Shown: positions 1 to 6,133 of the stretch, one piece after another
Position numbering within the stretch: position 1 is the first letter of the stretch
How the letters are laid out: each line of letters opens with the position of its first letter
Assembly: GCA_045532145.1 (NCBI GenBank)
Contig: JAZSFJ010000070.1
Span: 1 to 17,407 of the forward strand
Length of the DNA stretch: 17,407 nucleotides
Origin: SIG459 sp045532145
Lineage (GTDB): Bacteria; Bacillota; Clostridia; Oscillospirales; Oscillospiraceae
Reading direction: 5' to 3'
Position numbers and translations under genes: made by a program
The notes under the pieces: model-generated
Seen by the model: the letters and a program-made list of their open reading frames with translations, nothing else
The model's database searches: none
What the model was told of the DNA's origin: nothing

Positions 1-1023
1 GGAGTTGGTTTTCCTAATTGTCTTCCTAAGACCGCTTGGCCTCCGACTTCCACCCCCGAACCCACTCCGGAGCCTACACCTGAACCTACCCCGGAGCCTG
101 TGACAGAGTGGACCCTTTCCTTTGTGGGCGGCCTCACCATAGGCACCGTTCAGGACTGGCAGGGAGCGGCCGGCAAACATAATATGCTCCACGTGGTGGG
201 CAGCGACTATGAGTATCCCTTCAGGAATGTGGCGGATATCCTTACTGCCGACGATTTCACCATGGGCAACCTCCGCTGCGCCCTCACCGAGTCCAATGCC
301 CATAGCCCCAAGGCTTACAACATGAAGGGCGGCACGGCCCATGCCCAGTGCCTCTCCCTCGGCGGATTTGAGGCCGTGAATCTGGCCAATGACCATTCCA
401 TGGACTATCTCCAGAAGGGCTATGAGGACACCGTGGCTGCTCTGGCTGAGCAGTCTGTGGCCTATACGGACACCAAAAACCATCTTGTGCTTGAACTTGC
501 TGACGGCATGAAGATAGGCGTGGTAGGCTATACCACCGTGGACAACACCATAGCCGTTGGAAATGTGGACGCCTATATGGAGGAGATAAAGCCCCTCTAC
601 GACAAGTGCATTGAAGAGGGTGCCCAGTTCGTAGTGGCCTATATCCACTGGAACTGGAACGGTAATGCTCCTGTGCAGTGGGTCAGAGATTTCGCCGGAG
701 AGCTTGCGGAATGCGGCTTCGGCGCGGTCATAGGCTCCTGCGGCCATACCCTGCAGGAGATGGAGTATATTGATTCTGTGCCTGTGTTCTATTCTCTGGG
801 CAACTTCTGCTACGGCGGCAACTCCAACCCCGACGATAAGGACAGCGTCATTGTTCAGATAAAGCTGAGCCTCGAGGAGGACGAGAGTCTTGCGTCTTCT
901 CTGAGCCTCATCCCCTGCGCCCTCAGCGGCAAGACCGATTATAACGACTTCAGCCCCGTTACCTATGACGAGGGCAGCGACGGCTATAAGCGTGTTATAG
1001 AAAAGCTGAAATACGAAGAATAA
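1..1023 (+). CDS. CapA-like (PGA_cap) metallophosphatase-fold protein, C-terminal part
   Basis: The reading frame is open from base 1, so the gene is 5'-truncated by the window edge; about 340 residues are visible. The first ~33 residues are a low-complexity linker with four Pro-Glu-Pro units (TPEPTPEPTPEP), typical of proteins held away from the membrane or wall. The rest follows the CapA/PGA_cap order: a strand 'LSFVGGLTIG', 'ADDFTMGNLR', 'GFEAVNLANDHSMDY', 'VAYIHWNWNG', 'AVIGSCGH' and 'VFYSLGNF'. Family members act in poly-gamma-glutamate or other capsule synthesis, or are uncharacterised surface proteins. Several usual metal-site residues differ here (GD to GG, NLE to NLR, NNH to NDH, HPH to CGH), so catalysis is doubtful. 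A GTG at 100 could be read as a start, but the linker upstream is in frame and clearly coding. A strong terminator follows the stop codon. The family is confident; the function is not. Confidence 0.8.
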   Translation, partial: GVGFPNCLPKTAWPPTSTPEPTPEPTPEPTPEPVTEWTLSFVGGLTIGTVQDWQGAAGKHNMLHVVGSDYEYPFRNVADILTADDFTMGNLRCALTESNAHSPKAYNMKGGTAHAQCLSLGGFEAVNLANDHSMDYLQKGYEDTVAALAEQSVAYTDTKNHLVLELADGMKIGVVGYTTVDNTIAVGNVDAYMEEIKPLYDKCIEEGAQFVVAYIHWNWNGNAPVQWVRDFAGELAECGFGAVIGSCGHTLQEMEYIDSVPVFYSLGNFCYGGNSNPDDKDSVIVQIKLSLEEDESLASSLSLIPCALSGKTDYNDFSPVTYDEGSDGYKRVIEKLKYEE

Positions 1024-1039
1024 ATGACAATAAAGATAA

Positions 1040-1080
1040 TAAATAATCCCCGGATTCATTGAATCCGGGGATTATTTAAT
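1040..1080 (+). terminator. Intrinsic terminator after the CapA-like gene
   Basis: Bases 1040-1057 and 1061-1078 form a perfect 18-bp inverted repeat with a 3-nt loop. The GC core is CCCCGGATTC/GAATCCGGGG, flanked by A/T pairs (AAATAAT/ATTATTT). It begins 16 bases after the stop codon. The 3' flank is only moderately T-rich, so the A/T part of the stem partly supplies the U-tract. It could work in both directions and would also separate the minus-strand RNA from the CapA-like gene. Confidence 0.8.
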
Positions 1081-1092
1081 CTTAACATTATT

Positions 1093-1120
1093 CAGGCTCC
1101 CTTTACACAAGGGAGGCTTC
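1093..1120. repeat. Short hairpin, possible interspersed-repeat remnant
   Basis: CTCCCTT (1097-1103) and AAGGGAG (1109-1115) form a 7-bp stem with loop TACAC. The wording resembles short GC-rich hairpins often scattered between genes in gut Clostridia. That resemblance is from memory and was not searched. There is no further copy of this exact element in the window. Confidence 0.35.
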
Positions 1121-1133
1121 AAAAGTTGCTTAT

Positions 1134-1173
1134 AAAAAATTATCTATCTGTTTTCTTCTCAAAAAACAGATAG
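1134..1173 (-). terminator. Terminator of the minus-strand RNA
   Basis: Read on the minus strand, CTATCTGTTTT (1173-1163) pairs perfectly with AAAACAGATAG (1154-1144). An 8-nt loop closes the hairpin, and the tail ATAATTTTTT runs to 1134. The five bases at 1169-1173 can instead pair with 1203-1207 in the preceding hairpin, so the two structures compete at their base. Confidence 0.8.
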
Positions 1174-1537
1174 ACCCTTGTTCCAACAACTGAAACAAGG
1201 GCCTATCCTGCTGCTTTGGGTTCACTCACCTGGGAAAACCTCCCGATTTGAATTTACATCTTGTCCGCTGCGATCTCCGCCCAGCAACCAGACCGTTTAT
1301 CCGCGCCCTCTTGGCCGGATCTCTTTCATTATAAGGTCTTGGTGAACAGTTCTCCGCTTTTAAGATGCATGAAAAAGGATAACTTGATAAGATTCCTAAC
1401 CTCTTCCTTTGGCCTACACGAGCTTGCGGAAATTATCCTCAGCTCTCCACATCAGGTCACGGGACTCACTCCTTCCGGGTGACGGCCTTCTTACCATTTA
1501 TCTCAAAAGTTCCTTTCGGAACTTCTTTGCTTTTCAT
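1134..1537 (-). ncRNA. Unidentified structured RNA, about 400 nt
   Basis: No convincing protein frame fills this stretch, but it is bounded by a consensus sigma-A promoter (1544-1572, minus) and a terminator (1134-1173, minus). Read on the minus strand, it contains several helices: a 7-bp hairpin with a GAAA tetraloop near the 5' end (1507-1524), GTCAC/GTGAC (1456-1460/1479-1483), GGATAA/TTATCC (1377-1382/1433-1438), AGACC/GGTCT (1290-1294/1335-1339) enclosing ATCCG/CGGAT (1299-1303/1316-1320), and a hairpin of up to 16 bp (1169-1207). I looked for signatures of RNase P RNA, tmRNA, 6S, SRP RNA, T-box leaders and common riboswitches and recognised none. No gene lies downstream on this strand, so a free-standing RNA is more likely than a leader. 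The 5' end is estimated from the -10 position. Confidence 0.6.
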
Positions 1538-1543
1538 GTCTGT

Positions 1544-1572
1544 ATTATACCCAAATTCCTTGCTGCTGTCAA
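1544..1572 (-). promoter_or_regulatory. Sigma-A promoter for the minus-strand RNA
   Basis: On the minus strand, TTGACA (1572-1567) and TATAAT (1549-1544) are both exact consensus hexamers with an exact 17-bp spacer. The predicted start is near 1537. Such a perfect promoter suggests strong constitutive transcription, as is usual for abundant small RNAs. Confidence 0.8.
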
Positions 1573-1763
1573 CGATTTCTTGGTTAAAATGACGGCGTTA
1601 AAATGCGAAAAATATACCTATATTTTTTGTGAAAATGGGATAAAAAGCCTTGGATTTGATTAAAACGGGTCAATTACGTGCTCAAAATGTTCAGCTTATT
1701 ACAAATGTATGGTACATCTTCCCCGAGAGCGGGAATTTTGTGCAAATTGTATGATATACGGGT
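1573..1763. other. AT-rich region between divergent promoters
   Basis: About 190 bases separate the minus-strand RNA promoter from the aro operon promoter. The stretch is A/T-rich. I see no coding frame with a ribosome binding site and no clear operator. One short imperfect hairpin (TTCCC/GGGAA around 1719-1735) is present. It may hold regulator binding sites that cannot be named from sequence alone. Confidence 0.5.
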
Positions 1764-1792
1764 TTGACAAAAGCGATTTAAAGTGCTATAAT
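1764..1792 (+). promoter_or_regulatory. Sigma-A promoter of the aro/tyr/phe operon
   Basis: TTGACA (1764-1769) and TATAAT (1787-1792) are exact consensus hexamers separated by 17 bp, with TGC just before the -10 (extended -10). The predicted start is near 1799, giving a leader transcript of about 190 nt to the end of the attenuator terminator. A maximal promoter followed by an attenuator is consistent with control by premature termination and not by initiation. Confidence 0.88.
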
Positions 1793-1830
1793 CTGCCTAT
1801 AATTTTTCCATTGAAAAAGGGAGAAATGAT

Positions 1831-1893
1831 ATGAACCGTCTCACTGCAGCTTCTTACTTTTTTGGCTACTATTACTTTTTCACCAAAGAGTAA
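1831..1893 (+). CDS. Tyr/Phe-rich leader peptide of the aro operon attenuator
   Basis: A 20-codon open frame starts at ATG 1831, preceded by GGGAG (1819-1823) with a 7-nt spacing, and ends in TAA at 1891-1893. Its core reads SYFFGYYYFF: four Tyr codons (1855, 1867, 1870, 1873) and four Phe codons (1858, 1861, 1876, 1879) make up 8 of 20 residues, with no Trp. It lies between a consensus promoter and a terminator hairpin, upstream of an operon that makes Tyr and Phe. This is the layout of a classical leader-peptide attenuator such as pheA or trp in enterobacteria. Stalling at the Tyr/Phe codons would leave 1896-1906 free to form the antiterminator. A ribosome at the stop codon would cover that segment and let the terminator form. 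The peptide itself presumably has no other role. Confidence 0.85.
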   Translation: MNRLTAASYFFGYYYFFTKE

Positions 1894-1968
1894 TAGCGCT
1901 TTGTGCTGCGGTAATTTGGGAAGGGAAAAACTTTTCAAGTCAGTAATTTTTTAAGCTGCACAGGGCGC
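1843..1968 (+). promoter_or_regulatory. Attenuator: pause stem, leader hairpin and antiterminator
   Basis: Three alternative pairings are visible. (a) ACTGCAGC (1843-1850, inside the leader peptide) pairs over 8 bp, one of them G-U, with GCTGCGGT (1905-1912). (b) 1869-1880 pairs with 1885-1896 over 12 bp with a CACC loop. (c) The antiterminator: 1896-1906 (GCGCTTTGTGC) pairs over 11 bp with 1958-1968 (GCACAGGGCGC), with two G-U pairs, extended by GC/GC after one mismatch. Pairing (c) uses the 5' arm of the terminator at 1953-1961, so the two are mutually exclusive; pairing (a) in turn blocks part of (c). The leader stop codon sits just upstream of the antiterminator arm, as the ribosome-stalling model requires. 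Confidence 0.8.
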
Positions 1969-1996
1969 ATGGCCCGGTGCAGCTTTTTCGTTTTCT
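1953..1996 (+). terminator. Attenuator terminator upstream of the DAHP synthase gene
   Basis: AAGCTGCAC (1953-1961) pairs perfectly with GTGCAGCTT (1977-1985), with an inner GGGC/GCCC helix (1963-1966/1972-1975). A T-rich tail follows (TTTTTCGTTTTCTTTT, ending at 1999). It ends about 25 bases before the first structural gene and is the decision point of the attenuator. Confidence 0.87.
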
Positions 1997-2021
1997 TTTA
2001 TCTTCGAAGGGGGAAATATAA

Positions 2022-3029
2022 ATGATAGCCGTTTTGAAGCATAACGCCACCAGAGAGCAGAGAGACCATCTCATAAGCTGGTTGGAAGGGCAGGGGCTTG
2101 AGGTCCATATATCCGAAGGTGAGGAATACACCGTTCTGGGCCTTGTGGGCGACACCACTCATATAGATGCTGAGCTTTTGGAGAGTCTTGCCATAGTTCA
2201 GTCTGTCCGCCGGGTCAGCGAGCCTTTTAAAAAGGTGAACCGCAAGTTCCAGCCCAGCGACAGCGTTATCGATATAGGCGGCGGAGTGAAGATCGGCGGC
2301 GGCAATTTCTGCATGATAGCGGGCCCCTGCTCTGTGGAGACCCGGGAGCAGATAATCCAGGTGGCCCAGGGCGTCAAAACCGGAGGAGCCAATGTCCTCC
2401 GAGGCGGAGCTTTTAAGCCCCGCACATCCCCCTATGACTTTCAGGGCCTGAAGGGAGAGGGACTGCGTCTTCTCAGCGAGGCTAAAAAGGTTACGGGCCT
2501 GCCCATAGTCACCGAGATAATGAATATTGAGCATCTGCCTCTTTTCGAGGATGTGGATATTATTCAGGTTGGCGCCAGAAACGTCCAGAATTTCGAGCTT
2601 TTGAAGGAACTTGGTATGACGCGCAAGCCCATTTTGCTCAAGCGCGGCATTGCCGGAACCATCAAGGAGCTTTTGATGTCCGCCGAGTACGTTATGGCCG
2701 GAGGCAACGAGAATGTTATCCTCTGCGAGAGAGGCATTCGCACCTATGAGACCAGCACCCGCAACACCCTTGACCTTTCCGCAGTGCCAGTTTTGCAGGG
2801 CCTCACTCATCTCCCTGTTGTGGTTGACCCCAGCCATGCCACGGGACACGCCCATCTTGTGCCTCCCATGGCCCTTGCCGCTGCAGCCGCCGGCGCTGAC
2901 GGAATCATGGTGGAGGTTCACAACAATCCCCTCTGCGCCCTTTGCGACGGCGCCCAGTCTCTGACTCCCGACCAGTTTGCTGAAATGGCCGAAAAGGTCA
3001 GGAAGATAAGGGAGGTTATCACGGCATGA
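2022..3029 (+). CDS. aroF: 3-deoxy-7-phosphoheptulonate (DAHP) synthase, type I-beta
   Basis: Condenses PEP and erythrose-4-phosphate, the first step of the shikimate pathway; a 335-residue cytoplasmic enzyme. Residues 1 to about 75 form a ferredoxin-like/ACT-like regulatory domain as in the Thermotoga-type enzyme, and about 95-335 form the TIM barrel. Visible catalytic elements are AGPCSVE (100-106), KPRTSPYDFQG (132-142), 'LLKRG', 'DPSHATGH' and 'MVEVH'. The family's four metal ligands match Cys103, His272, Glu298 and Asp309. AAGGGGG (2007-2013), 8 nt upstream, sets the ATG. It is the first structural gene after the attenuator, and its stop overlaps the tyrA start (ATGA). In relatives the N-terminal domain gives feedback inhibition by Tyr or Phe; the ligand here is not visible. 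The symbol could equally be aroG or aroA(G). Confidence 0.95.
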   Translation: MIAVLKHNATREQRDHLISWLEGQGLEVHISEGEEYTVLGLVGDTTHIDAELLESLAIVQSVRRVSEPFKKVNRKFQPSDSVIDIGGGVKIGGGNFCMIAGPCSVETREQIIQVAQGVKTGGANVLRGGAFKPRTSPYDFQGLKGEGLRLLSEAKKVTGLPIVTEIMNIEHLPLFEDVDIIQVGARNVQNFELLKELGMTRKPILLKRGIAGTIKELLMSAEYVMAGGNENVILCERGIRTYETSTRNTLDLSAVPVLQGLTHLPVVVDPSHATGHAHLVPPMALAAAAAGADGIMVEVHNNPLCALCDGAQSLTPDQFAEMAEKVRKIREVITA

Positions 3030-3859
3030 CAGTAGGCATAGTGGGCCTGGGCCTCATAGGAGGCTCCCTTGCCAAGGCCTTTAAGCGCAAGGATGGCATA
3101 AGAGTGCTGGCTGCCGACACAAACGCCCCCGTTCTGGGCTTTGCCATCATAAGCGAAGTGGTGGATGCAGAGCTTACTATGGACAATCTGGGAGAATGTG
3201 AGCTTCTGCTTCTTGCCACCTATCCCGCCGCTGCTGAGCAGTGGCTGAAAAATGCAGCGCCCCATATCCCTGCCCATACTCTCGTTATAGACTGTCTGGG
3301 CACAAAGAGAGATATATGCGCCATGGCCTTTCCTATGGCGGAGAAGTACGGCTTCACCTTTGTGGGAGGCCACCCCATGGCGGGCACACACAACTCCGGC
3401 TACAAGTATTCCCGGGAGGACCTTTTTGACGGGGCTCCCATGGTGATAGTGCCCCCGGATTTCAACGATATTGAGCTTTTGGAGCGAATAAAGGCCGCTC
3501 TTGCTCCTGTGGGCTTTGGCCACATCACCGTGACCACCGCTGAGGAGCATGACAGGATGATTGCCTTTACAAGCCAGATGGCCCACATTGTCTCCAACGC
3601 CTATATAAAAAGCCCCACCGCCGGCAGCCACAAGGGCTTCTCCGCAGGCTCCTATAAGGACCTCACCAGAGTTGCATGGCTGAATCCCGAAATGTGGGCG
3701 GAGCTTTTCCTTGAAAACGGAGATAACCTTATAAATGAACTGGACTTCCTTATAGAAAAGCTGGGCGAATACCGCGCAGCCATCGCCGGGGAGGACCGGG
3801 ATACACTGGTGCGCATCCTTGACGAGGGACGCAGAAGAAAGAAAGAGATCGACGGATGA
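3026..3859 (+). CDS. tyrA: Prephenate dehydrogenase
   Basis: Oxidatively decarboxylates prephenate to 4-hydroxyphenylpyruvate, the committed tyrosine step. The 277 residues begin with the Rossmann motif GLGLIGGSLA (7-16), and Asp31 at the end of the second strand favours NAD over NADP. The substrate-site motif GGHPMAGTHNSGY (114-126) and 'TSQMAHIVS' with His187 are present. There is no C-terminal ACT domain, unlike the longer Bacillus TyrA, so direct Tyr feedback is less likely (inference). Its start overlaps the DAHP synthase stop by ATGA, with AAGGGAGG ending at 3015, and its stop overlaps the aroB start in the same way. Translational coupling is likely. Confidence 0.94.
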   Translation: MTVGIVGLGLIGGSLAKAFKRKDGIRVLAADTNAPVLGFAIISEVVDAELTMDNLGECELLLLATYPAAAEQWLKNAAPHIPAHTLVIDCLGTKRDICAMAFPMAEKYGFTFVGGHPMAGTHNSGYKYSREDLFDGAPMVIVPPDFNDIELLERIKAALAPVGFGHITVTTAEEHDRMIAFTSQMAHIVSNAYIKSPTAGSHKGFSAGSYKDLTRVAWLNPEMWAELFLENGDNLINELDFLIEKLGEYRAAIAGEDRDTLVRILDEGRRRKKEIDG

Positions 3860-4914
3860 GAGAAGTTGAAGTCAGAGCCTCCACAAAAACATATAGCGTA
3901 TATATGGGCGCCGGCATCATCTCTGAGGCGGGGGAGCGCATCCGCGCCATAGCCCCCAAGGCGGAGAAAATAGCCATCGTCACCGACGACAATGTGGACT
4001 CTCTCCATGCCGGAAAGCTTGAAGCCTCTCTCCGAAACGCGGGCTTTGAAACTGTAAAATACATTCTGCCCCACGGGGAGGAGAGCAAAAACGGCCTTAA
4101 TTATCTTGCAATCCTCTCATTCCTTGCGGAAAAGGGCCTGAGCCGCAGCGATGTGCTTGTGGCTCTGGGCGGAGGCATGGTGGGGGATATAGCCGCTTTT
4201 GCCGCTGCCACCTATCTTAGAGGCATTAAATATTTCCAGCTTCCCACAACGCTGCTTGCTATGGTGGACTCCTCCGTGGGAGGCAAGACCGCCATTGACC
4301 TGCCTGCCGGAAAAAATCTGGCGGGGGCTTTTTGCCAGCCGGAGGCGGTTATATGCGACACCGCCACTCTGGACACCCTCCCCGAAAATGTGCTCCGGGA
4401 GGGCTGCGCCGAGGTGCTGAAATACGGCATTCTGGGAGACAGGGAGCTTTTTGAGCACATGGCGAAAAAGGGCCTGGGCTTTGATCGGGAAGAAGTTATT
4501 TTCCGCAGCGTTGCCATGAAGCGTGACTATGTCTGCGCTGATGAGTTTGATACCGGTGTGCGCAGAAAGCTGAATCTAGGCCACACCTTCGGCCACGCTG
4601 TGGAAAAGCTCAGCGGCTTTGCCCTCAGCCACGGAGAGAGCGTTGCCATAGGCACTGCAGTGGTGGCCAGAGCAGCTGCGAAGACCGGATATTGCGCCCA
4701 AGGCTGCGCCCACGAGATAGAAGCGGCTCTCAAGGCTCTGGGCCTGCCCACGGAAAGTGGGCTGAGCATAGATGAAGCTATGCCCGTGATGCTCTCGGAC
4801 AAAAAAAGGACGGGCAGCCTTGTCAATATAATCATTCCCCGGGATATAGGCCGCTGCGAGATAGTGCCTATGGATGCGGGGACATTGAAGGAATTTATGA
4901 GCAAAGGACTCTGA
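3856..4914 (+). CDS. aroB: 3-dehydroquinate synthase
   Basis: Converts DAHP to 3-dehydroquinate using NAD and a divalent metal; the second shikimate step. The 352 residues are full length for the family. Landmarks are GGGMVGD (105-111, nucleotide binding), VDSSVGGKT (137-145), 'REGCAEVLKYG' with metal ligand Glu186, 'GHTFGHAVE' with His243, and 'FALSHGESVAIG' with His259. The ATG overlaps the tyrA stop (ATGA) and no strong ribosome binding site is visible, so translation probably depends on upstream ribosomes. Nothing unusual is visible. Confidence 0.96.
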   Translation: MREVEVRASTKTYSVYMGAGIISEAGERIRAIAPKAEKIAIVTDDNVDSLHAGKLEASLRNAGFETVKYILPHGEESKNGLNYLAILSFLAEKGLSRSDVLVALGGGMVGDIAAFAAATYLRGIKYFQLPTTLLAMVDSSVGGKTAIDLPAGKNLAGAFCQPEAVICDTATLDTLPENVLREGCAEVLKYGILGDRELFEHMAKKGLGFDREEVIFRSVAMKRDYVCADEFDTGVRRKLNLGHTFGHAVEKLSGFALSHGESVAIGTAVVARAAAKTGYCAQGCAHEIEAALKALGLPTESGLSIDEAMPVMLSDKKRTGSLVNIIIPRDIGRCEIVPMDAGTLKEFMSKGL

Positions 4915-4919
4915 AAAAC

Positions 4920-6131
4920 ATGAAAGCTGTTATTACACCCGGCCCTCTGGGGGGCACCATCAAGGCCATACCCTCCAAATCCCAGGCCCACCGCCTGCTT
5001 ATTTGCGCGGCCCTTTCCAGAAACGAGAGCCGGATAATCTGTCCTGCAAGCTCTCAGGATATAGAGGCCACTGCCAATTGTCTCCGGGCTCTGGGCGCGG
5101 AGATAGAATATGAGGGTGGGGTATACACCGTACGTCCCATAAAGCGGCCCACGGAAATGGCGGAGCTGGACTGCGGAGAAAGCGGCTCCACTTTGCGCTT
5201 TCTGCTGCCTGTTGTCTGCGCTCTGGGCTGCGGGGCGAGGATAAAAATGCACGGCAGACTGCCGGAGCGACCCCTGAGCCCCCTATGGGAGGAGCTCCAG
5301 CGCTGCGGCGCTGAGCTCAGCCGTCCGGAAAAAGACATTATTGAGGTTCGGGGACGGCTTTGGGAAAATTGCTTCTCCATAGCCGCCGATGTTTCCTCCC
5401 AGTTTGTAAGTGGACTCCTTTTCGCCCTTGCCATCATGCGGGGCGGCGAGGTGGAGCTTCTGGGGGAGATAGAGAGCGCACCTTATATTGAAATGACCAT
5501 TCAGGCCCTTATCGACTTCGGGGCCCACATAGAGCTGGAGGACTCAACTCTCCGCTTTTCTACCCCTGGCCTGCGCTCCAATGGTGAACTGACCGTGGAG
5601 GGCGACTGGTCCAACGGAGCCTTCTGGATGGCGGCAGGTATGCTCAGCGGCGGCAAGGTATACTGCAGCGGTCTGGATATGGCCTCTGCTCAGGGAGACA
5701 CCGCCGTTATGGAGGCTGCCGAGGCTATTATGATGGGCAACGCCACCATAGATGCCCGGGATATTCCGGACCTTGTACCCGTTCTGGCTGTTCTGGCTTC
5801 CGTCAGCCCCGGCACTACCCGCTTTGTAAACGCCGGGCGGCTGCGCCTTAAGGAGAGCGACCGCCTTGCAGCGGTGAGGGAGATGATAACTGCCCTCGGC
5901 GGCAATGTAGAGGAGACCGAGGACGGCCTCATCCTACGACGTGTGAGCATGCTCAAAGGCGGCAGCGTGGACTCCCATGGGGACCACCGCATAGCCATGT
6001 CCGCCGCCGTGGCGGCCATAGCCTCCATCGGCGAGGTCACCATAGAGAACGCGGACTGCGTCAGCAAATCCTATCCCGCCTTCTGGGAGGACTACGCCGC
6101 CCTTGGAGGTCGGGTCAGACTGGAGGAATGA
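4920..6131 (+). CDS. aroA: 3-phosphoshikimate 1-carboxyvinyltransferase (EPSP synthase)
   Basis: Transfers the enolpyruvyl group of PEP to shikimate-3-phosphate. The 403 residues are slightly short of the usual ~430. Visible landmarks are SKSQAHR (19-25, catalytic Lys20), SGSTLRF (88-94), SSQF (159-162), 'DIPDLVPVLA' with Asp284, LKESDR (310-315) and SHGDHRIAMS (352-361). The segment equivalent to GN[AS]GT in well-known enzymes reads GESGST here. The start lies 5 bases after the aroB stop, with AAAGGA about 11 nt upstream. Confidence 0.95.
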   Translation: MKAVITPGPLGGTIKAIPSKSQAHRLLICAALSRNESRIICPASSQDIEATANCLRALGAEIEYEGGVYTVRPIKRPTEMAELDCGESGSTLRFLLPVVCALGCGARIKMHGRLPERPLSPLWEELQRCGAELSRPEKDIIEVRGRLWENCFSIAADVSSQFVSGLLFALAIMRGGEVELLGEIESAPYIEMTIQALIDFGAHIELEDSTLRFSTPGLRSNGELTVEGDWSNGAFWMAAGMLSGGKVYCSGLDMASAQGDTAVMEAAEAIMMGNATIDARDIPDLVPVLAVLASVSPGTTRFVNAGRLRLKESDRLAAVREMITALGGNVEETEDGLILRRVSMLKGGSVDSHGDHRIAMSAAVAAIASIGEVTIENADCVSKSYPAFWEDYAALGGRVRLEE

Positions 6132-6133
6132 TA

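Noticed and set aside
1134..1540. RNase P RNA, tmRNA, SRP RNA or T-box as identity of the minus-strand RNA
   Set aside because: I looked for GAGGAAAGTCC and ACAGAA-type blocks, a tRNA-like end with a tag frame, the SRP tetraloop helix and the T-box GGTGG-type sequence. Only a chance CCGGAAGGA resembles the SRP helix, and its flanks do not pair correctly.
1261..1663. Two small plus-strand open frames in the gap before the aro operon
   Set aside because: They overlap the helices of the minus-strand RNA, lack ribosome binding sites and have no family-like composition.
1764..2021. T-box leader for the aro operon
   Set aside because: No T-box antiterminator sequence, specifier loop or stem I architecture is visible in the short ~220-nt leader. 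The Tyr/Phe leader peptide explains the terminator better.
1998..2921. Minus-strand open frame of about 307 codons opposite the DAHP synthase gene
   Set aside because: Fully antisense to a gene with all metal ligands intact, and no ribosome binding site or promoter supports it.
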